A stretch of 64,000 nt of DNA, taken from assembly GCA_001692895.1 (NCBI GenBank), contig KV748261.1:434001-498000 (forward strand), written 5' to 3'. The notes beneath the pieces are model-generated. The model had not been told where the DNA came from, did no database searches, and saw only the letters and a list, made by a program, of their open reading frames with translations. Below, in pieces: positions 1 to 11,341 of the stretch. This stretch comes from Cenococcum geophilum 1.58 (taxonomy: Eukaryota; Ascomycota; Dothideomycetes; Gloniales; Gloniaceae). Made by a program: the position numbers and the translations under genes. The stretch's first letter is position 1. Every line of letters begins with the position of its first letter.

Positions 1-3000
1 CAGCTTAGAATGCGTCTTAGCAATATCAGGTCTTCTAAATATGGCTAGGTGTATAAGAGAACCAACCCGTTGCTAATAGGCTAGTGTTCTTTAAGGGTTC
101 GTCTACTAGTTAGACGGAATTAGTTTAGCAGGTAGTGGAGATTTAGGAAATCTTCCTGGTTAAATATTGAATCGATTGGCTATCCTTTCGATGTAGGAAT
201 CTTGGCAGAGCCAGAGCTTTTGATTTAGTCAATCTTGTTCGATTCAAATTCCTAGGAATTACTGTAGGTCTCCTAATACACGGATCTCGTATCGGTGCAG
301 CAATTTTGCTTTAAATTCTTTAAGTCTTAAAAGGTCCTTCTTGGCAAATAGGACGGCTATATCGTCTATATAGAAGAAGATAATAAGTCGTCTATCGGTA
401 AATAGGTAGTTAGTGCCTAGTACTGGTTCTAATCCGAATTTAGCTAGTATATTAGTAAGCTCTTTATACTAAAGTAGTGGTGAGATTTTTAATCTATATA
501 GCGCTATAAGTAGCTTTAGGACATATCCGTTTTAATTAAAACCTTCTAGGTAGTAGCAGTAGATTGGTTTACTAAGCTTAGCATTTGTAAATGCGTTTAC
601 AGCGTTATACTGTCGAATTTCCAGGTCGAATGCGGCTGCTATAGCTATAAGAGCACGGAATATTCGAGCAGCTAGGGTTGCTGCATAGGTCTCTTCCTCT
701 ATAATCTGCAGGTCTCCGCGGACGTATAGTTTAGCTTTAAGCTTCTATAGGTAGCCGTCACTATCGAGCTTATATTTAAAGACCTATTTTAGTGGAAGGA
801 TCTGCTTATTGCCTGCTTCTGCTTTCGGTACAGTCTTAAATGTCCCTTAGCGTTTTAGGTCGTTGTATTCTTTTTCTATAGCCTTTTAAAAGCCAGTAGT
901 CAAAGGATGCTTTTTTAGATTTTTGAGATTCTTTGGTTTAGGAGGAAGGTTGTCCCGATGTAGAGATAAGGATCTAGTTCGGTTAATGTCCTTTACTAGT
1001 CCTATGGCAAATCTAGCGTAGTAACCAAATAGGGTAGATAGATTGGTTAGTGCTGCTGCATACGCTTAACGTTGAATTCGTTTTAATCCTTCTGGTAGAA
1101 TAAGGTTGGCAGAAGGTTTAGCTAAGACTTTATTAGCTTATAGAGCTGTATTAATTGCTTTATTAGATGGTTCTAGAGAGCTTAGCTAAGTTGAAATTGT
1201 TTTAATTATATCTAGGATGTCGTCTTAAAGTCCTTATAGTAAGGTGTTTAATTCTAGTAAATCTAAAGATACCGTTCTGCTAGGTGTCGGTAACTGCTTA
1301 GTATCCTTTATACGAAGCTTTGCTAAATTATTCAATTTAAATGTAGTCGTTTGATCTACACCTAAGGTAGATCTTTAAGGGTCCAGATTAACTATATATA
1401 GGATTAATTCGTCCTTAGATTCGTCCTTATATAGAGGTTCTGGTAGACTAATCGTCTAAAGGGTGTCTTCTAATACTTCCCTTAGTAGGTAGTCGATGTT
1501 TTAACCCTTGGGGTTATAGAATGAGGTCTTGTTAAATATAACGTCTTTGGTTTAAATGACCTTGTAGAGACTTAGAATCCAGATTTAATAGATATTAGTT
1601 AAATCGTAGCCGACTAGGTGTCTAATTAATGCACGAGGAGCTAGTTTATCTCCCTTTTTAATTTATTTGTCCAGTATATAGGTTTTGCAGCCGTATATAT
1701 ATATATGGGTAAGTAATAGCGGCTTGCCGTAGGCGATCTCGTATGGAGTTTTCTATCCTAGTTGCTTATTTGGGGTTTAATTAAGTGCGTATCCTGCGGT
1801 AAGGAACGCCTCTAGTTCTAAAAACGGGGGTAAGGATGCTTCTAGCTGTATAGCCCTTAATTGATCTATAAGGGTTTATCCAGATCGTTCAGCTTCGCCA
1901 TTTTGTTCTTCTGTATATGGGGCTTAGCATTTAAAAGTAATGCCTTCGTCTGCGCACTATATATGTAAGGTGTCTCCTATTTATCTAAAAGCTCGTTTAT
2001 TATCGCTCTAGAAGAAGATTACGTCTTAGTGGAATTGTATTTTAATTAAACGGTGGGTTTTACAGATAGTAGGTAGGACGGTAGCTTTGTCCTTATTCTT
2101 GGCGGTAAATATAAAATTGAATTTAGAATACGTGTAATAGAAGTGTATTATATATCTATCGCCGTTGTACCCTGGTTCTCTAAGGGTAATGATATTGAAT
2201 GCTACCCGCTCAAATGGTTAAGTGGCTGGAAATTCGTGTTCTTGTCTTCGAGAGATCTGCTGTGTGTGCTTTGATATTAAGCAGACTTCGCATTTAATTT
2301 TGAGCGGTGCTCGTTTATTGATTAGCTTTTTAAGCTCTGCGCTATTGATGTGCTTAGGAAGCTATTTAATAGCGTTAGGTCCTGCATGGCCAAGTATTTT
2401 GTGCTATTTTATAGCTATGGCTCCGACTAATTTGTGGGCCATTCTGCTTAGTTAATGTCTTTTTATTAAGAAGGTTAATTGAGTTATTAAATCTAGGGTA
2501 GGCTCTTTATATATTAGTACCCAGTGGCCCCCTAGTTGTTTTATATAGCATACTATTTCGCTAGTTGCTAGATGGTATAGTAAGTTTCGTCCTAAGTTAA
2601 AATAGATATTGTTATCTATAGCCCTTAATAGTGCTACGATATTTGTAAATATGGTAGGTACCAATACTATATAGAATAGCTTCATTTTTAAGCTCCTAGT
2701 AGGTGTATTGATAGTAATTATTACTGTTCTATAAGCCTATATCTTTTCACAATTTCCACCAGCAATTAGGTAGTCGTTTTCTATAGCTGGGTAGGAAAAG
2801 GTAAAGTCTTCTTGGTTATTGCAGACGTGGGTATCTGTACTAGGGTTAAGTATCTAGGTGTTCTAGAGTTTAAATGGAGTTTAACCAGTACTAAACATAG
2901 CAGTATAGCTAGTTGGGGTTTTAGAAGGTAGGGTTTTAGAATTAAAATTAATTATAGATTTTATGTTCTTCTTTGCTTCCTATTCTTTTTTTAAGATAAG

Positions 3001-4213
3001 GTTAATAATGCGTTTAATCCAAGGCGTAGATAAGATTGCTTTTTCTACTTTTTTTTGGATATCTGGGTTTAGTTTCTATCCTTAAGGGCGCTTCTGCTTA
3101 ACAATATAGTAGTAGCTGCTAAATTAATATTTAAAGCCGTATATACATTCCTTATTCCATTTTAAATCTAAATTAGAATTGTTATTGGAATCTAAATTGG
3201 AATTGCCTAGGGTTATAAAAGTAGAGTTATTGGTAGGGGTAGCCGAGGATGCTGCTTACTATATATAGTAGTGCTCCTTAAATTCCTTAATTAGATTAAT
3301 AATAGATAGGGCCTCTTTATCCTTCCGTTCTTTTTTAATGAGGTTTACTTTTAGTGCTCCTACAAAACTAGAAGAGATAGATTTAATAGCTTAAATAAAG
3401 TTATAGTATGGCCTAAATCCTTGTATATCTAGTAGCTTTAATTACTCTATAAGCTTGTAGATATTCCGCTAGTTATTTAACCATTTATTAATGCTCTGAT
3501 TTTTATTATAGACTTTTAAAGCCGTGTACTGATTTAGGACGTCTCGTTTTCAACCTAAGGTAGTAGGGGCTAGTGCAGTCTTAAGTGCTTAAAGCCATTT
3601 ATGTACCGTATTGAGGTCGTTAATAAGTGGAAGGTAGGCTACTAATATAGTGCGAACGATATAGTTACTAATATTATTTATAGCCCGTTTTTGCTTCTTA
3701 TATATACGAAGATCGTCTTTATATTTAGTATAGAGCTGGTTATAGGCGGTAAGCTAACTTAGGTCTAGCTTTACTATCAATATAGCCGTAGGTAGTATAT
3801 CCCTTGGTATAGGACGACTTAGTTATACTAGCTTTAGACGCTCGCCTTTTTTAGATAGGTTAATGTGCTCCTATACCTTGTTAGTTTTAGCAGTGTCTTA
3901 GATAATAAAGAACTACTATATCCAATTAGAAGGCTGGTTAAGGATTAGGTTGACTTTCGATTCGCTTATAGTCGTCATTTTTAGGATTTAATAGGTTAGG
4001 TAGGGTCCAATTGGCATCTTAGCAAAAACCTTATTTTAACATTTCAAACTTTTAATTTAATTCATTAGTTCGTTCGTCGGTTGGGTACGTACGTTAACTG
4101 GGGTTAATTATCCATTCGTTTAATAGGTAAAGAAGCTCAAAACACTGCAAAGGTAATAAAAGTAGTGACTTCTTAAATAAGGTAGTAGATTGATTGGTTA
4201 GCAGGTAGTGCGA

Positions 4214-4227
4214 TCCGGGCTTATAAC
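4214..4227 (-). promoter_or_regulatory. Primer-binding site of Copia-1, initiator tRNA-Met anticodon-arm type
   Basis: The plus strand reads TCCGGGCTTATAAC directly inside the LTR. It resembles the anticodon-arm segment of fungal initiator tRNA-Met (GGGCTCATAAC) with transitions, which suggests half-tRNA priming as known for Drosophila copia. Confidence 0.55.
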
Positions 4228-4375
4228 TATGAGCTTTACAGTGCGAAGAATTAAATAAACAACTTAATTGTGAATGTAGCTCTAGAGGCTCTATATATAC
4301 ACGAAGAAGGTAGAAGTAATAGGGTAATAGATAGCTAAAATAGGAACGGTAATCTGCCACCAATATTGATCTACA
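4228..4375 (-). repeat. 5' LTR of Copia-1
   Basis: The inner boundary is set by the primer-binding segment ending at 4227, which aligns with the boundaries of the other two copia elements. The outer boundary is inferred from a terminal ACA at 4375 and from where Copia-3 similarity resumes. The partner LTR is outside the window, so the 148-bp length is not confirmed. Confidence 0.55.
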
Positions 4376-4996
4376 ACCACTATATTGGGTGGCGTTAACG
4401 CCATCTCGGAGCCTTCCAAGCGGTGATCTTGTGTCTCAACGCAGTGTTGGTAGTTAGTTATAAACTATATTATATTGCCAAGTTTCTAAATTGCATGTAG
4501 CAACAATTGCTATTATAGCCCTAAATATTTTTGCTGTAAGGGTTGCTATATATATATCCTTTTCGCTAGGTTATTATAAGTCACCTTATATATAAAGACG
4601 GGTTTTAAATTTAATTAGATATCTATTAGTGTTAAACTTATAAGTAAACACCTAGGTAATAGGTAAGATGTTAAGCGACACTATCCGTATAACGGTCTTA
4701 AATGTCCCTTACTACTTAAGATTACTGAATTCCTTATTGGCGGCTTCCGCAAAGCCATCTTTATATAGGTAAGCTTAAAGCTCCTTTTAGCTGTAAGGTG
4801 GTAATAGAAGCTTATTATAGTGTAATCGCTTTTAGTAATATTTAATTCTGGTAGCAAAAGCTCTATAGAAGGCAGGAAGGGTATCTAATTACTTAATATC
4901 TATAAGGTAAGCTTCTTAACGCGTTAAGGGCTTCTTAGTTCTTCTACTTATTATAATATTAATATCACCTATATTACCGCAGATCTCCTATTTTAG
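4376..4996 (-). mobile_element. Copia-3, left segment (reverse transcriptase part)
   Basis: The minus-strand sequence from about 4440 to 4990 aligns with the RT region of Copia-1 (about 560-900). The stretch 4376-4440 aligns more weakly and is unusually GC-rich for this block. The segment stops exactly where Gypsy-1 begins, and Copia-3 resumes at 11342. It is a broken fossil whose 3' part must lie beyond Copia-1, outside the window. Confidence 0.7.
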
Positions 4997-5188
4997 TGTC
5001 ACGGAACCCTACCGCAGGGGCCTCCATAGGAGAGCCCCGTGCTCTCGCGTATACCTCGCATACAGCTTATGTCAGCTACGCGTAGGTATATCACCTCCTT
5101 ACGCCCTCGACCCTTACGATCGATCGCGCAACGTCTTATAGACTCCTCGAATACATACGTCTTGTAGCCACTACCCTGTTCCGTAACA
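4997..5188 (+). repeat. 5' LTR of Gypsy-1
   Basis: 192 bp, paired with 11150-11341. The ends form a short inverted repeat (TGTCACGG and its complement), and the preceding 5 bp TTTAG are duplicated after the 3' LTR. Confidence 0.92.
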
Positions 5189-8100
5189 TTACGTTATGCC
5201 TTTTTACCACTAATACCTAGCCTATAACCAATTCTACGTCTTTGCAATACTATAGGCGCTGCCAGAAGTAGCATGCCTACGAGTTACCTTACTTTATACT
5301 TCTAAGGAACCTATAATAGTAAGACGATATTTCTTACTAGCTACTATATTAAACCTAAAGAACAATCTAATACCTACACTTAACCTACGACGCCAATTAA
5401 TCCCAGGAGAATTCGATTTATTAGCCCTAGCCTTAACCCCTAAGGAAATGGACACTAATAATATCTTATCTTTTATTAACTATATAACTACGGATAAGCA
5501 AGCAGAAGGGCTACTACCTATTAAAATTAAAATATAAGACGCCGAGACGTTTATAAAAATAATAGCACGAGAACCCAATAAATACTACCGCCTTCTATAA
5601 AACTACTACCTAAAGCTTATACGAGCCGAGATGCGTACTGCCTAAGATCGCGATATTATCCAAGACCTATAAGCTCGCAAGGCGCTCGCCGACAACACGC
5701 GTTAAGAAACTAAAGATAACCTCCGCGTATCTAAACGCGACGTCTAACAGTTAAAGAAGGCTAAGATTACACTTATTGCTACAGTTACTAAAAGAGAAGG
5801 CATAATTAAATACCTATAATCTTAGCTTAATAAGCACATTCGTAACAACGCTAGACACCTCTTTACTGCATATAACACCACTTAAGTCTCTACGCCCCTA
5901 GCAACTTTACCTACTTAACGCTTAACGGAGAGTTAGCGCTAAGCAGCCTTACCTAACGGGAACCCCTACTAAAGCGATAATAAAAGCTATAATAACCAAA
6001 CCTAAGCTGCTACTATAGGGTCTAATGCACGTTACCCTAATCCCCTAGTTTTTTAGGGAGACTATAAAGAATACAGCCACTAAAAGATATAAATCCGCAA
6101 GAAACTAACTTAGAGCGCCTATCTTTTTCCTATAGAAGATACTAAAATTGGCTATATTATCGGGCGAATAAAGGGTACATTATTTAACAGACTCTTCGCC
6201 TAATAGGAGACTAATAGCCCTTAGAAGTGGTAGTCCTACTAAAAAGTCCTTAATAATCTTAACCTAATATACCGCGACTATAACTTACTGGCCACCAACT
6301 AAGCTAAACTACGTGCCCTAAAGATAAGCCCTATTAAATTATTTAACAAGTTCTATGTTAAATTCCAGGAATATACCGGAGCCCTCGCCTAAGACAATAC
6401 TAAAGACTAAAAAGATTTCCTTAAAAAAGTCACTTATCGCCTTAGTTACGCAGCCGCCAGCCATAACTACAATAATATTTATAATATGGTAGCAGCCATA
6501 CAGAAGATTAAACGACGACTAAATTAAATTATTACTGTAAACCCCCACCTAAAGACCTCCCTATAGAAGCCCTCCGGACCTACTAAACCACCAACGCCTA
6601 CTACCCTAAGCAACACTACTGGTCCTAATATTAACCTTTCTATACTAACCTTCCCGTAGAAGCTACTAGATAGAGAATATAAGCTACTCTAAAAGCTAAA
6701 GCGTTGCTATAAATGTTGTTAAGAAGGCTGTTATAGCTATAGCCTAAACTACCTAATAGCTAGGTTTAGCAGCCGCCGCCTAATACCTAACCTAGTACCT
6801 CGAATACCAAATATATTGCTATATGCCACTACCGTATAAGACGAAGATATAGCAATAGCGGTAGAGTTAGATACGGAAACGGAAAACGCCAAGTCCTAGC
6901 CCTAAGTCGTAGGTTGGGACGCCCTAATAATAAGGGGATCTATATATTAGCCTGCTTAATAGATAACTTAGTAAAGATAAATAGACGGAAATAGATAGTT
7001 TTACCCGTAATAGGAACTACTACCAAAAAACAATATAAAAGCTATTCTATAATTAATTGCGGAGCTACTAATAAATTTATAGATACCTAATTTATATACA
7101 CTTATAACCTACCTACCTTACCCCTTACTAAAGCCCGCGCCCTATAACTCGCCAACGGTAGTTATACCGCATAGAAGATTACCTATATAGCATAACTCTA
7201 CCTAGACATAAATAGGCACTAAAAAGAACTCTAGGCCTATATTACACCACTTACTAACTACCCTATTATCCTCGGAATAAACTAGCTCAAACAATACAAC
7301 CCCGCCATTAATTAGAAAAAGAGAGAAGTAACCTTTAACTTTAAATACTATAGAAAGACCTGCCTAGGACATAGCCTAGCCACCTCTATCTACTCCCTAG
7401 GATACTAACCTAAGGAACCCCTTATTACCCTACCTATAACTAACTACTACTATATAAGTGCCACGGCCTTCTACCGTATAGCACGTAAAAAAGGCTAAAC
7501 CGTTACTATAGCCTCCTAATTATAACTATATAAGCTTAATAAAGAACAGGACTACGTCCTCTATAGTAACAGGATAGATATAGTTAACCTTTTAGAAAAC
7601 GATACCCCCGCAGAACTCTACAGACTTTCACCTTTAGACTTTAAGAAGTTTATAAAGCTTAAAAAAGGACTTACTAACGAGGAACTCCGCAAGCTCCTCC
7701 CCAAGAGGTACTATAACTTTATTGACGTGTGCTCACAAAAGAGCGTAGATATACTCCCCCTACATTAACCTAATAACTATACTATTAATATTAAATAAGG
7801 AAAAACGCCACCCTATAAGAGACCCTACCCAATATTAAAAGACGAACTTCTAGTTATTAAAAAGTATATTAACGAACACCTTAATAAAGGGTTTATTTGC
7901 CCTAGCATGTCCCTAGTAGCCGCCCCTATCCTCCTTACTAAAAAGCCAAAAGGAGGTATTTAATTCTACGTTAACTATAGAGGACTTAACACTATTACAA
8001 TTAAGAACCGATACCCTATACCGCTTATACGTAAGACTCTTAAGCGGCTTAGCTAAGCTAAAATCTATACCAAGCTTAATATTATTGCCGCCTTTAACTG

Positions 8101-9469
8101 CCTCCGAATATAAGAAGGTAATAAATAGAAAACCGTATTCGCATCGCGCTTTAGCCAATTCAAATATACTATTATGCCCTTTAGCGTATATAACGGCCCA
8201 GGCAGCTTCTAAAGCTATATTAATAACGCCTTACAGGACTACCTTAACGACTTCTGCTCTGCGTACCTGGACAATATACTTATTTACAGCAATAACCCTT
8301 CTAAGCATACTAAGCACGTTTAAAAGGTCCTACAGCGCCTTAGGGACGCAGGACTTTATATTAATTTAAAGAAGTGCGAATTCTTAGTTATAGAAGTAAA
8401 ATACCTTAAACTAATCATTACTACTAAGGGTGTCCATATGGACCCCAAGAAGGTACGCATAATTACCAAATAGCAAACCCTTAACTGTATTAAAGACGTA
8501 TAAGCTTTCCTCGGTTTCGCTAACTTCTATCAAAAATTTATATACAACTTCTTGGGTATTATAGCACCACTTATAGCAATAATACGAACAAAGGGCCTTT
8601 CCGTAAAAGGAAGAAAAATATATTTACGTTTTATCTAGACGCCTAAATATAAGAAGGCGTTCTAAGACCTTAAAGATACTTTTACCAAAGCACCTATCCT
8701 AGCTCACTTTATACTAGGACGACAACTCTATCTTAAGACTAACTCCTTAGACCACGTCAACGCAGGCGTCCTCTCCCAGATAGGCAATAACAGTCTCCTC
8801 CACCTAGTTACATTCTATTTATCTAAGTTTATACTATAAGAATATAACTACAAGATCTATAATAAGGAACTTCTCGCAATTATATAAGCGTTTAAGGAAT
8901 TCTAACTAGAACTCTCCTTAGCAGAACCTAACTAGCCAACTAAAGTCCTTACGGATCATCGCAACCTTAAGTACTTTATAACTATAAAATAGCTAAACTA
9001 ACGCCAAGCACGCTAGAACGAGTTCCTCTCTAGTTTTAACTTTAAAATTGCATACAGGCTAGGAGTATAAGGTACTAAGCCTAATAGCCTAACACGCCGC
9101 TTATAAGACCTTCCTTAGTCCAAAAATAACCCCTACAACTAGTTCCAATAATAGACGATCCTAAAAGCACGGAATTTAGCCCTAGGTATGCTACCTATAA
9201 TAGAGCCAACTATACCTTAGCTCCACACCATAGAACTAGAATTACCTCCTGAAATTAACAAGCTTATTACCACGGCATATAACACCTCTGTTAACCCATT
9301 ACTATATTAACTTATTACCGCAAAGACCGCTAGCGCCTATACGCTACCAACTAAACTCTAAAGCTTAGGCCAGATTAATATAGCAGCCTTAGAAGTAAAA
9401 GAGAATAGGCTCTATTATAGAGGCCGTCTATTTATCCCCAACTTAAAAAATCTATAACGGCAACTAATC

Positions 9470-9513
9470 NAAATNGCCTACNACCTCNNATTAAGCGGCN
9501 ACCTAGGCAAANN
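9470..9513. other. Cluster of isolated ambiguous bases
   Basis: Nine single or paired Ns are scattered over 44 bases in the integrase region of Gypsy-1. They look like unresolved consensus positions rather than a scaffold gap, as expected where repeat copies were merged during assembly. Confidence 0.9.
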
Positions 9514-10946
9514 AGGAACCTATAAGCTTCTTAGCCAATACTACTTCTAGCCTAAAATAATAGACTTAGTTAAACGCTTTATAGGCGCCTGCCACAGTTA
9601 TAAGCGCGCTAAGGCCTTTAATATAAAGTACCAAGGACTACTGCACCCTCTACCAGTACCCATACAACAATGGGCAGATATCGCTATAGATTTTATTATT
9701 AACCTACTACCCTATAAGCGACATGGCCGTACCTATAAGAACATTCTTATAATAATATACCGACTTACAAAAGAGCGCCACTACGTCCCAACTAAAGGTA
9801 TAGCTATTAGCAACGTTACTAACGCCTTTCTCCGCAAAATTTACCGATTATATGGGTTACCTAACTCGATTACGTCCGACTAAGGTATATAGTTCGGCTC
9901 TAATATATAGAGACGAATCTGCTAACGCCTTAGCATCTCTATTAAGATATCTATATCCTTCTACTACGAAACTGCTAGGTAACCGGAAAACGCTAATACT
10001 AGCATAAAAGCGTACCTACGACAGGTAGTCGCCTATAGTTAAGATAACTGGGTAGATTACCTCCTACTAGGTAAATTCGCAGCAAATAACTACGTCTTAA
10101 CTACTACAGGACTTACCCCGTTCTTCGCGAACAAGGGATATTACCCCTAATCCGGCATAGAACCACTAGAACCTATTAATAAGAAACTGCTATATAGAAA
10201 ACGCCTTAAGATGCTACTTACCAACTAGCATGCAAACTATATAAAAAATCTACTCAACTACTACAAGGGAGAAATGGCCTAGGCTTAAGCAAAGTAGGCC
10301 TACTTCGCCAACTATTATAGAACGCCACCACCGGAGATGCGTGTTGGCGACTAGGTATAGCTAGATACACGTAATATCTCTATATAGAGGCCTATAAAGT
10401 TACTTAATTATAAGAACCTTAGCCCCTACCTAATTAAATAAGTTATTAACAGGGGAGCCGCATATAAGCTAGAGCTCCCGCCTACCCTAGCCACCCATAG
10501 GATATAGCCTATATTTTACCTATAGCTACTATACCTTTACTAGCCTAACCCTTTACCGGGGCAGATATAGCCTAAACCCCTACTAGTACTAATCTAAGAT
10601 AAGAACAAAGATAAGAACTATAAGAAGTGGACCATTAAACGAATTATCAACTCTAAATACTTTAGCAAAGGCAGAGGACAACGGCTCTACTATAGAGCTA
10701 TATATATAGGATTCGACATAGACTAGCCAGAATGGCAACTATAGGAAGACTTCAAAAATGTAAAGGATCTAATCAGCGACTTTTACCACGCGAACCTATA
10801 GAAACTAGGCCTAAGCAGAGATTTTATACCTAATTCTCTATAGGAGCCCTTATAGAGTTAAACCGTTATACATTACTATATAGGGGCAAATTGCCGTTAG
10901 ATTGCCGTTAGATTACAGTAAAGTGCGATTACGTAACTGGAATATC

Positions 10947-11007
10947 ATTAAGATGTCCAGGAACTTTAACCGGCGGTCGAAGTTGTCTAATTAGTTAAAT
11001 TCTTAGA
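10947..11007 (+). repeat. Post-pol block shared by Gypsy-1 and Gypsy-C
   Basis: About 60 bp starting at TTAAGATGTC, containing GAACTTTAACC and GTTGTCTAATT, recur at 58011-58072 in Gypsy-C, in both cases just after the chromodomain-like end of pol. The LTR termini of the two elements are also alike while the rest of the LTRs differs. This suggests two families of one lineage with a conserved 3' untranslated block. Confidence 0.7.
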
Positions 11008-11149
11008 TGCCAAGCCTTATTACATGACGTTGTTTTAAGCCTTTAGCGATACCCCCCTTTTCTTCTTTTCTATACCCTAAGTGTCCCTTCTACATGTATA
11101 TAGTAACCACAGCGTCGCCGGAGCTCCGCCTCTATAGGAGGGGGGGTAG

Positions 11150-11341
11150 TATTACGGAACCCCACCGCAGGGGCCTCTATAGGAGAGCCCCGTGCTCTCG
11201 CGTACACCTCGCGTACAGCTTATGTCAGCTACGCGTAGGTATATTACCTCCTTACGCCCTCGACCCTTACGATCGATCGCGCAACGTCTTGTAGACTCCT
11301 CGAATACATACGTCTTGTAGCCACTGCCCCGTCCCGTGACA
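11150..11341 (+). repeat. 3' LTR of Gypsy-1
   Basis: 192 bp matching 4997-5188 apart from scattered transitions. A purine-rich run of G residues just before 11150 fits the polypurine tract that primes plus-strand synthesis. TTTAG follows at 11342-11346. Confidence 0.92.

Larger units (their letters stand above)
1..4375 (-). mobile_element. Copia-1: Ty1/copia LTR retrotransposon, broken, cut by the left window edge
   Basis: Minus-strand Ty1/copia element. Reverse transcriptase is recognisable near 290-660, where the minus strand reads a YIDD palm motif followed by a fungal copia-type stretch. Integrase and gag-type sequence follow to the right, and the 5' LTR is at 4228-4375. The interior is closely related to Copia-2 (20116-28234) and more distantly to Copia-3. 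The 3' LTR lies outside the window. It sits inside Copia-3, whose RT sequence resumes at 4376. It is a fossil with dozens of breaks that look like RIP damage, less worn than Copia-2. The family call is secure; the exact right end rests on an inferred LTR terminus. Confidence 0.85.
4997..11341 (+). mobile_element. Gypsy-1: full-length but broken Ty3/gypsy chromovirus-type element
   Basis: Two 192-bp LTRs (4997-5188 and 11150-11341) bound the element. They begin with TGTCACGG-like and end with CCGTGACA-like inverted termini. The 5-bp target duplication TTTAG lies at 4992-4996 and 11342-11346. On the plus strand the parts run in gypsy order: gag with a zinc-knuckle-like stretch (about 5400-6900), protease region, RT (about 7800-8560), RNase H (about 8690-9060), integrase (about 9450-10350) and a chromodomain-like end (about 10600-10800). 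It is a fossil with dozens of RIP-like breaks. The LTRs differ at about ten sites, almost all transitions, so the insertion is fairly recent in divergence terms. It lies inside Copia-3. Confidence 0.92.

Noticed and set aside
11094-11294. 66-residue frame at the right end of Gypsy-1
   Set aside because: It lies almost wholly in the LTR and has no independent support.
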